DNA from: JBCCBV01 sp039033855
GTDB lineage: Bacteria > Planctomycetota > Phycisphaerae > Phycisphaerales > Phycisphaeraceae
Reading direction: 5' to 3'
DNA length: 24,997 bases
Assembly: GCA_039033855.1 (NCBI GenBank)
Contig: JBCCBV010000031.1
Location: forward strand, 1-24,997
The notes beneath the pieces were generated by a model. The model was given only the letters and a program-made list of their open reading frames with translations. It was not told where the DNA came from and ran no database searches. A program made the translations under genes and the position numbers. This document shows, in pieces, positions 7,880 through 14,356 of this stretch. Numbering within the stretch: position 1 is the stretch's first letter; every line of letters begins with the position of its first letter.

Positions 7880-8962
7880 TCAGCCCGGGCCAGACCCGGG
7901 TTCGCGGGGCGGCGGCCCGTCGGGAAAGTCGGCGAAGAACACCTCGCGAAAGCCCGGCGGGTTGAACTCCCAATGCCAGGGCTCGTGCTGGAACGGGTAC
8001 CAGCCGAACTTGTGGCCGTGGAGGTGCAGCCACTTGTGCACAGGCGATTGCCGCATGGCCACGACGTCGGCCATCGGCCGGGTGCGCAGGCGGTAGGGCT
8101 GGTCCGATTCGGCCCGGGGCAGGGCAACGTCGATCGCCAAGCCGAGCGAGTGCGAAGAGAAGCTGGCCACGGCGAAGCTGTTGCCCACCCGCGCGGCGTT
8201 CTGCCGGGCGCGGGCCGGGTCGCGATGGCCGGAAAGGATCGTCAGGTCGACGCCGTCGGCCTCGGCGGCTGCGCGCATCTTCACGTAGGACTCCACCGCA
8301 TGGCGGTTGAGCTTTTTGCTGGTTTCGTCGGGAACGGGCCGCCATTGCGCAAGCATGTAGTCCCACAGTTCATCGGTGGCCTCGTCACGCCGGATGACGG
8401 CGGCGCGGGCGCGGTTGGCCCGGCGTTCGGGGGTGACGACGTCGAGCGCGTCGGCCAGCATGCGGGCGAGCAGTTCGTTGGGGCCCTCGGGCCCGCCGGG
8501 GTAGTCGTGTTCGTGCCAGGCAAAGGTGCGGAAGTGGCCGCCGAGCTCGGGCCCGAGCAGGTCGAGCGACGACGTGTCGGGGCTGTGGATGAACTCCAAC
8601 TCGAGGGCGCGGATCAGGTCGGCGTGTGCGGCCGGCATGTCGCCCACACGCAGACGATCGAACGCGGCGGACACTTCCGGGGCGTCTGCGCGCTGCACCA
8701 GCCGCGTATAGAGGTAGCCGGGCGCCAACCGGGTCAGCCCGCCCGAGCCGTCGGCGACGCGTTCGATGAGCGCCGCTTCAGTCTCGGGTCGGTTGCCGTG
8801 CCACACGCTTACCTCGGCCTGCGTGCTGGGCAGTGTCGGGGCGTCTGCTTGGGCCGCCCGATTGGGCGCTGTGGTTGGGACGCTGGGCGCCGTGCACGCG
8901 GCTAGAACGCAAGCGCAGGCGAGGGTCGTGATCAGCGGGCCGCGGATAAAGGGTCGAGGCAA
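7880..8962 (-). CDS. Lipoprotein M15-family D,D-carboxypeptidase-like peptidase (VanY type)
   Basis: It is predicted to be a zinc peptidase trimming D-Ala or similar peptides of peptidoglycan at the cell envelope. The 360 residues start at TTG 8962, preceded by GAAAGG at good spacing. This gives a clean lipoprotein signal: Arg3 and Arg7, a hydrophobic core, then lipobox LAAC with Cys23. Residues 30-230 are a helical region I do not recognise. The peptidase motifs follow: SGHRDP, then S-x-H-x-x-G-x-A-x-D as SHSLGLAID with zinc ligands His271 and Asp278, then HEPWHWEF with catalytic Glu327 and zinc ligand His330. All expected catalytic residues are present. An in-frame extension to 9103 would bury the signal sequence and is unlikely. 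It probably forms an operon with the VTT gene. Confidence 0.88.
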   Translation of the reverse strand: MPRPFIRGPLITTLACACVLAACTAPSVPTTAPNRAAQADAPTLPSTQAEVSVWHGNRPETEAALIERVADGSGGLTRLAPGYLYTRLVQRADAPEVSAAFDRLRVGDMPAAHADLIRALELEFIHSPDTSSLDLLGPELGGHFRTFAWHEHDYPGGPEGPNELLARMLADALDVVTPERRANRARAAVIRRDEATDELWDYMLAQWRPVPDETSKKLNRHAVESYVKMRAAAEADGVDLTILSGHRDPARARQNAARVGNSFAVASFSSHSLGLAIDVALPRAESDQPYRLRTRPMADVVAMRQSPVHKWLHLHGHKFGWYPFQHEPWHWEFNPPGFREVFFADFPDGPPPREPGSGPG

Positions 8963-9163
8963 AGCACGCCTTTCGGGTGGGTGTTGCGCTGCGTCCTGCA
9001 CAATCGCGACATGCGACCAGGTCATGCCGGACCGGCGGGGCGGCGGGTGCGCGGAAGTATGGATCTTTGCGGTTTCACCCGATCGGAGCAAGTTGCCCGC
9101 CACGTCTTTCCAGGGTTCCCGAGAGCGTTGTCTCGCGATGGCGATTGTGCGTGCGCGTGCTCC

Positions 9164-9397
9164 TTACCGGCGCGGGGCACGCCCGCCGCCGTCGGCGGGG
9201 CCGCCGAGCGAGCGGATGCGGTCTTCGGCGTCGGAGGTCTGGAAGTCGCCCTGAACGGTGGGGCTGAAGGTGTCGTTGCCGTTGGTGCCGTGCGTTGCGT
9301 CGGGCTGCATGGCGTAGGCGGCGGAAAGGCCCATCGCTCCGAGGAGCACGCCCGCGGCGGGCAGGGTGGCGAGCAGCCGTGAAGTGCGATGGGTTAT
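9164..9397 (-). CDS. Small exported protein of unknown function, apparent ATA start
   Basis: From the in-frame stop at 9433-9431 to the GTG at 9349 there is no ATG, GTG or TTG. The sequence between still encodes a convincing signal peptide (basic THRTSRLLATLP, hydrophobic core, AYA cleavage site). AAAGGAG, a strong Shine-Dalgarno, lies nine bases before the ATA at 9397. Starting there gives 77 residues, with a mature part of about 48 rich in Asp, Gly and Asn (TNGNDTFSPTVQGDFQ, then DAEDRIRSLGGP). Third codon positions are almost all G or C, as in real genes here. Starting at GTG 9349 would remove the basic end of the signal. A sequencing error turning ATG into ATA is possible. It lies upstream of the M15 gene, 201 bases away. 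No family recognised. Confidence 0.6.
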   Translation of the reverse strand: MTHRTSRLLATLPAAGVLLGAMGLSAAYAMQPDATHGTNGNDTFSPTVQGDFQTSDAEDRIRSLGGPADGGGRAPRR

Positions 9398-9911
9398 TGC
9401 GGAAGGCTCCTTTCGGGTGAACCTTGAGAATCAATCCTGCTCCGCGCGGCGGTGCGGGGCAGCACGGAGCGGTCTGGGCGAAATCTACCACGCGTCCGCG
9501 ACACACGGACGGCTTGCGTCAACGACCAACCGCTGCCGCATCGGAGCCCGACACGCAGCGGCGGCCGGCCTTACCCAGGGGGTGTTGGGTTCCGAGCGGT
9601 CAGGACTCCGTCGACCCGCCGGGCGATACGCGCGAACCGAAAGCGGCACGGGACGCGTGGCGTTATCGAGGCTCACTCAGGGGACGAGTGCCCCCGCCCC
9701 CCTCTACGCAGCACGTTGCCTTGCCCATTTTCCCCGGAGGCCTGGGTAAAGATCGCCGCCGTGGCGTTACTTTTCGTTACGTGTGTTACATGGGGCTTGA
9801 AACTGTTTCCTTGGGTGTCATGCGTGGTAAGTTTGACCCGCCGCCTTGCTGATCGCGTGTGGCGGCGGTCTCACCTTTACCGCCTCAATTGTTTCAGAAG
9901 GACATCCAACC
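9398..9911. other. Divergent intergenic region before the GH16 gene
   Basis: I see no credible gene here. The region holds the 5' ends of the small exported protein gene (minus) and the GH16 gene (plus). It includes a short stem-loop CGTCCG/CGGACG (9493-9498 and 9506-9511) and the GTTAC repeats described separately. The Shine-Dalgarno for the GH16 gene is AGAAGGA at about 9897-9903. A TTGAAA at 9797-9802 could be a -35 box, but no good -10 follows. Confidence 0.4.
9766..9789 (+). promoter_or_regulatory. Three phased GTTAC direct repeats upstream of the GH16 gene
   Basis: GTTAC occurs at 9766-9770, 9776-9780 and 9785-9789, spaced 10 and 9 bases, close to one helical turn. They lie about 125 bases before the GH16 start in a locally AT-rich patch. 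That layout fits a binding array for a regulator or UP-element-like contacts, but no regulator gene is in the window. Confidence 0.35.
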
Positions 9912-11753
9912 ATGCTGCTATCAAAGACCTTCCGATCCGACGCTTCGCCCGAACAACAGCCTGTCAGGTCGCACCGGACGCTTGTACGGCAGCCCTCCCG
10001 GGCCGGATTGCTGCGGGCGCTATGCCTGTCGGCGGCGCCGATGGTTTGCGCCGGCGCGGCGCACGCCCAGGTCGGCGCCCTGCTGTGGGAAGAAAACTTC
10101 AACGACCTGGACAACTGGATCGCCGAAACGGGCAACGGCGCCTGGGGCTGGGGCAACGGCGAGCTGCAGTACTACTCCGAAGACAACGTCGACATCGCCG
10201 CGGTGCCGGGCGAGGCCGGCAACAACGCCCTGCGCATCACCGCGAAACAAGAGTCCGGCCCGGGCATCGTGGACCAGTGGGGCAACCCGCTGAACTACAC
10301 CTCCGGCCGGGTGAAGACCCAGTCGAACGTCGCGCTGCAATACGGCATGGTCGAAACCCGCGTGCGCGTGCCCGACCTGGAGGTCGGCGGCTGGCCGGCG
10401 GTTTGGATGCTCGGCACGAGCAACTGGGAGTGGCCCCGCAAAGGCGAAATCGACATCATGGAGATGGGCGCGCGCCAAGAATTCCGCGACCTGCACGACA
10501 CGCACAACGGCGGCAACGGCCTGAACAACTCAACCGTGAACGAGGTCGTCGGCGCCAACGCCATCTTCTACTCCGATGCCGCGGTGACCCCGCAGAACCC
10601 CTCGGGCGCGGCGAGCTTGTCTTACGACCCCGACGACGATTTCAACCGGCCGTACTACAACCACACCAACCCACTCAACGACCGGTTCCTGACCTACCGG
10701 CTTTATTGGGACGACGCCAGCATGCGGATGACGGTGATCGACGACGGGGTCGAGCACGACCTGTTCGCCGACGTGATCCCCATCGCCCCGGATATGGAAG
10801 AGTTCCACGAGCCGCATTACCTGATCGCCAACCTGGCCATTGGCGGCGGCTTTACCGACGCGTTCAACCTTGGCGACCCCGGCAGCGGGCAGCCGGTATC
10901 GATGCCCTTCGAAGCCGAGATGTACGTCGATTACATCCGCGCGTACGAGTGGAACGGCCAGGGCGAGGTGCACCTGGGCCCGCCCACGCCCGAGGGCGGG
11001 ACCTACGGCGTGTTCACCGACAACACGCCCGTCGACAACCAGATGGTGCCCCAGGTCAACGGCGAAATCTTCGTCTGGGAAGACACCCTGACCGACGCCG
11101 CGATCGCCCCGCTCGAAGGCGATAACGCGCTGGCCTGGCAGACCACTGGCAAGGGCTGGTTCGGCGCCGGGGCCTTCCACCACCAGCCGCTGAACCTATC
11201 CGAGTTCGGCGACGGATTCCTGAACTTCAGCATCGATATCCCCGAAAACGTGGCGTTCCAGATCGGCATCATCGACCAGTGGGGCAACCAGAACTACGTC
11301 GACTTCCCCGCATTCCAGACGACCTACGGGCTGGAGCGCAACGGCGAATGGGGACAGGCGTCGATCCCCATCAGTGACATCCGCGGCACGGCCATCGACC
11401 TGCGCATGCTCAGCTACTCGTTTGTCATTCTCGAAGTCAACGGCGTGGCGACCCAGTTCGCCATCGACGACATCTTCTGGTCCGGCGGCCTCCTGCCCAA
11501 CCTCGACGGCGACGCCAACGGAGACGGCGTGGTGGACCTGCTCGACTTCGACGTGCTGGCCCAGAACTTCGGCCAACCGACCGCGGGCGGCGCCTCGGCC
11601 GGCGACTTCAACGGCGACGGCGTGGTCGACCTGCTGGACTTCGACCTGCTCTCCCAGAACTTCGGCAACTCGAGCCCCGGCAACGTGCCCGAGCCGGCGA
11701 GCCTTGCGCTGCTGTTATTGGGCGGCGCAGCGCTGGTCCGACGCAGGCGCTGA
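9912..11753 (+). CDS. Secreted GH16 endo-glucanase (laminarinase-like) with CBM-like domain, dockerin-like repeats and PEP-CTERM signal
   Basis: The protein has 613 residues. A long basic N-terminal region precedes a signal peptide cleaved near AHA-Q53. The GH16 domain follows (about 55-390), with the active-site motif GEIDIMEM giving nucleophile Glu179, Asp181 and acid/base Glu184. GNGELQYYS and GGWPAVWMLG are typical of beta-1,3-glucanases. Residues about 395-530 form a beta-sandwich carbohydrate-binding-like module similar to the C-terminal domain of ExoP-type enzymes. Two calcium-loop repeats follow (534-554 and 565-585, D-x-NGDGVVDLLDFD), then the PEP-CTERM segment at 592-613: VPEPAS, a hydrophobic helix and four arginines. 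It probably cleaves laminarin-type glucans at the cell surface. The ATG at 9912 has AGAAGGA upstream. The upstream frame to 9846 lacks support. Confidence 0.92.
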   Translation: MLLSKTFRSDASPEQQPVRSHRTLVRQPSRAGLLRALCLSAAPMVCAGAAHAQVGALLWEENFNDLDNWIAETGNGAWGWGNGELQYYSEDNVDIAAVPGEAGNNALRITAKQESGPGIVDQWGNPLNYTSGRVKTQSNVALQYGMVETRVRVPDLEVGGWPAVWMLGTSNWEWPRKGEIDIMEMGARQEFRDLHDTHNGGNGLNNSTVNEVVGANAIFYSDAAVTPQNPSGAASLSYDPDDDFNRPYYNHTNPLNDRFLTYRLYWDDASMRMTVIDDGVEHDLFADVIPIAPDMEEFHEPHYLIANLAIGGGFTDAFNLGDPGSGQPVSMPFEAEMYVDYIRAYEWNGQGEVHLGPPTPEGGTYGVFTDNTPVDNQMVPQVNGEIFVWEDTLTDAAIAPLEGDNALAWQTTGKGWFGAGAFHHQPLNLSEFGDGFLNFSIDIPENVAFQIGIIDQWGNQNYVDFPAFQTTYGLERNGEWGQASIPISDIRGTAIDLRMLSYSFVILEVNGVATQFAIDDIFWSGGLLPNLDGDANGDGVVDLLDFDVLAQNFGQPTAGGASAGDFNGDGVVDLLDFDLLSQNFGNSSPGNVPEPASLALLLLGGAALVRRRR

Positions 11754-12006
11754 GCCGTGGAGGGCGCGCAGCGGCACGCGGCGCTGCGGGTACCGGCCGG
11801 CCGGCCGGCACCACTGGTTCGAAGACCCCCGGTTGTCCCAGGCTTCACCGGCCCGAAAAGCCGGCCCGCGCCCACCGCCCCGATGACCTGTATCGATACC
11901 AGTTTGCCGCGTGTTTCAGCCGGCCCTTACCGGCCTGGAACGGGCGCAGTGTAAGGGGGACGTCAAGGTCCGCCGCCACGCCAACCACGCGTGATAACGT
12001 ACACAC

Positions 12007-12069
12007 ATGGCGAAACAACTCACCTGGAAGCAGGCGATCGAATTGGGATCATTGATCTACCTCTTGTGA
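12007..12069 (+). pseudogene. Possible truncated N-terminus of a HARE-HTH-type protein
   Basis: The reading frame starts MAKQLTWKQAIE and stops after 20 codons. The first 12 residues resemble the opening of HARE-HTH domain proteins, linked to restriction or chromatin-type regulators, which typically begin with a basic LTW-x-x-AI helix. The resemblance is lost after Glu12, as if the gene were cut at about 12043. This rests on a short remembered pattern, so it is only a suggestion. Confidence 0.3.
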
Positions 12070-12096
12070 GAGGATCTAGGGTGAGCTGGTCGCTAG

Positions 12097-12258
12097 CTGA
12101 GCGAGGTCGTGCCGGCGGAGAAGCAGGCGGTGCCGGGTCGGTGCCTGACGCGGGTGTGGGTGTCACGCACGGAGCTGAAGATCGAACTGAGGATAGTGGC
12201 TTCCGGTGGGCTGGACGCGACGGCGGAAGTGGTCGCCGAAGTGCCGACGAAAGGCTGA
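12097..12258 (+). pseudogene. Possible C-terminal remnant of a site-specific recombinase
   Basis: The frame has no good start, following directly on a TAG. It reads about 53 residues with a coding-like pattern (RVWVSRTELKIELRIVASGG, ending VVAEVPTKG). The V-x-R-V-x-V-x-x-x-x-L-x-I-x-L-R pattern resembles the C-terminal region of large serine recombinases. If right, a mobile element once sat here and most of its recombinase is gone. Low confidence. Confidence 0.25.
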
Positions 12259-12510
12259 GAAAAACTCGTGCGACTTGGCCAGATTCTTGCCTCGGGGCGA
12301 CTGGCCTCTGCAAGACGCTGATATGAACCCCTTCGAAATCGGACGCTCCGTTATAAACCCGCGACCACCTGGCAAAAGTGCGATCTCGTAACCCACGAAA
12401 AAACCCCGACCTAGGCGCCCGTGGTTCTCGGGTACGAAGTAGCGGGGGCCGCATAGTCCGGACCGGAGACGCCCACGGCCCCGATACGCGTCGCCAAAAT
12501 GTCCATCATT

Positions 12511-12588
12511 TCAGGGGTAAAGAAAACGAAATCCGCGCAAGCCGTTGCCTGGAGTACGCTTGCACTGCTTTGGGCCGTTGACCCCTGA
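12511..12588 (+). other. Mini-ORF bracketed by an 8-bp inverted repeat
   Basis: TCAGGGGT (12511-12518) and ACCCCTGA (12581-12588) are exact reverse complements 62 bases apart. A 29-codon frame starts at ATG 12499 and its stop TGA is the end of the right arm. The encoded peptide has a basic start and a hydrophobic stretch (AVAWSTLALLWAV). It could be chance, a small structured RNA or a tiny membrane peptide. No Shine-Dalgarno is evident. Confidence 0.2.
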
Positions 12589-12730
12589 TATTTTCTCGGG
12601 ATCAAACGGCATTGAAACAACTTGGGTCGTAAGTCTTTCTTGTTTGGCGGCAGATGCGACTTCGACCGAGTTTTGAACCACGACGGCCATATCGTGGCGG
12701 CATCTTCAAGCCTTCAGGTCACGTTCGAGG

Positions 12731-14157
12731 TTACTCGTCGCGTTCGTTGGCCGGCACGAACACGCTGGCTTCCATCGCCGTGGGCAGGCCGAAGCGGATG
12801 ACGCCGGTCTGGTGCTCGCAGTGAAGGAACGGGCTCTTGAAAAGGTAGGGCGGGTCGTAATCGATCGGCTCTCCGTTGATCCTCGGGATCTGGAGGTTGG
12901 CGGCGTTGAAGTCGATCCGGGTTTCATTGTTCGGGCCGAATTCGTAGCGCAGCCGGTAGAATCCCGGAACGACGGTCTTCAACAGGGTCACGCGGTTGCT
13001 GAAGATGTACTGCTTGAACGCGTGGAGGCTACCGAAGTCGTCCAGACGGCCGGCCTCAAAAATCACGGGGCTCCAGGCGTCATCAAACTTGAGCTTGTCT
13101 TTCGTCTGGTTCCATGTGTAGGGAGTCTCGACGAGGTCGACGTGTTCGGACTGCAGCGGGAAGTCAACCGTGCCCTTGTTGGCTGTGTTGCCCCCGGGCG
13201 AAATTGGCTTCTGCACGCCGTCGATTACACGGATGGCCAGCATGGTCCCGCCGTTTTGCACGAAGACCCAGCCGCGGTCTTCCTCGATGTGCCGGGCCTT
13301 GGCCATGCCCACGACCATGCCTTCGAGTTGGTGGGTTTCGTTGGGGAACCAGGCCGGGCTCTGTCGCAGAACACGTCGTGCGCCCTGGAAGATGAGCCCC
13401 CGTTGGTTCCACTCGTCGGAGCCTTCGGAAGTGAGCAGCCGGTGCAGGTCGTCGTTCACGGCCTCGAGCTGCGCGTCACTCTCCGCCGGCCACAGCCGGG
13501 CGAAGTAGACGTTCATGAGCGACGCGTGCCGGGGCCTGCGGACTTCCTCAGCAAACGCCGCATCCATCCGCGCACGCCTGGACTTGGCGGCCTCGGCCCG
13601 TCGCTGATCCAAGGGCTTGTCGGTGATGGCGATCGTCGAGCCGTCGGTGCCCGTGAGCCTCAGGTTGTCGAGCTCCACCTTCGTCGGGGCGGAGTTGAAC
13701 ACGAGTTCGATCCTGGAAAGAGAAGCCGGCACGTTCTCGCCCGCGCCGGCCAGCGAAGCCAAGGCGATCTTTCGCGGCGTCCGCCTCGCAGAGGAGAAGT
13801 CTTCGCTGAGCTTGAACTCGGACGCCTCGCCGTGGGCGTCGAACAGCCGAACGACTCGCAAGACGGCAGGGCCCTCGGTGCCCACGTGGCCTTCCAGCGT
13901 CAGGTTGTCGGCGTCTTCCCAAATACCGCTCGGATAGCCCGGTGTGAGCGCGAGTTTGCGTGCGCCGACTCCTCGTCCGGCTCCACGACGAGGTGGAAGT
14001 CGCCGCGGAAGCTGCCGACCGTGCCGTAGGTTGCGCTGTGGTCTGTGACCATGCCGAGGTCGTACCAGAGGTCGAGCTGCGGGCTCTCCGGCTGAGAGGC
14101 GCAGGCGGTGTTGATCGCGGCGGCGGTGAGCACAAGGGTCAAGAGGTTGCGTGTCAT
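12731..14157 (-). pseudogene. Frameshifted, internally deleted paralogue of the neighbouring lyase-like protein
   Basis: The gene begins at ATG 14157 with a signal peptide (MTRNLLTLVLTAAAINTAC) and reads 85 codons to a TGA at 13902-13900. The homologous sequence continues in another frame (KLALTPGYPSGIWEDADNL and onward) to a TAA at 12731. Adding one G to the GG at 13965-13966 would join the frames smoothly (DEES-GARKLAL). The product matches the 863-residue neighbour in its N-terminal region (ITDKPLDQRRAEA against VTDKPLAQRMAEA) and its C-terminal region (GWVFVQNGG, LLKTVVPG, INGEPIDYDPP against GWVFVQSGE, LYKTVVPG, VGGAPIDYSHP). About 375 residues in the middle are missing. It is therefore probably inactive. 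A sequencing error could explain the frameshift but not the missing core. Confidence 0.8.
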
Positions 14158-14187
14158 GGTGTTTCGCGTCGTGGAGTAAGCTTCGAG

Positions 14188-14205
14188 CCGGACACGGTTG
14201 TCCGG
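14188..14205. other. Stem-loop in the gap between the two paralogues
   Basis: CCGGACA (14188-14194) and TGTCCGG (14199-14205) pair around a four-base loop. It lies 31 bases upstream of the pseudogene start, in the 199-base gap after the lyase-like gene. No U tract follows on the minus strand. It may partly terminate transcription or stabilise the upstream mRNA. Confidence 0.4.
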
Positions 14206-14356
14206 GGGGATCCGGTGTGCGGGCGCAGCCCGTGGGTAGGGCATCGGCAACTCGGCAATGCTCCGAGCTGCACGGGCCTCGGCGCCGGCCCCTCGGGCGC
14301 AGGGACGAGCGCCTCGGCGCAAGACGCTGTGCACGGTCAGGATCCGCAGCGTCGCG

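Larger units (their letters stand above)
11754..12730. other. Degenerate region without intact genes
   Basis: Nearly 1 kb separates the GH16 gene from the paralogue pseudogene. The first 200 bases hold GC-rich inverted elements made of GCCGG and CCGGC (for example 11793-11815) that could serve as terminators. After 12000 come two short coding-like pieces listed separately, a T6 tract on the minus strand near 12400, and an inverted repeat at 12511-12588. A hairpin CCACGA/TCGTGG (12678-12683 and 12692-12697) lies just past the stop of the following minus-strand pseudogene. Base composition is visibly less GC-rich than in the neighbours from about 12240 to 12700, suggesting foreign or decaying DNA. 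Confidence 0.5.

Noticed and set aside
7083..8366. Extended 427-codon version of the VTT protein
   Set aside because: The extension lies inside the M15 peptidase gene in another frame and lacks protein-like composition; the ATG at 7832 has a Shine-Dalgarno.
8998..9150. 10-bp inverted repeat GCACAATCGC (8998-9007) and GCGATTGTGC (9141-9150)
   Set aside because: The arms are 133 bases apart and such a match can arise by chance; no element boundaries or target duplications accompany it.
9452..11125. Plus-strand frame of 557 codons overlapping the GH16 gene in another frame
   Set aside because: Its translation over the gene is arginine-rich, typical of an out-of-frame reading of high-GC coding sequence.
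12340..12400. tRNA gene on the minus strand
   Set aside because: A segment looks like the variable arm and T-stem of a tRNA, but the T-loop is altered, no acceptor stem closes, and no D-arm is found.
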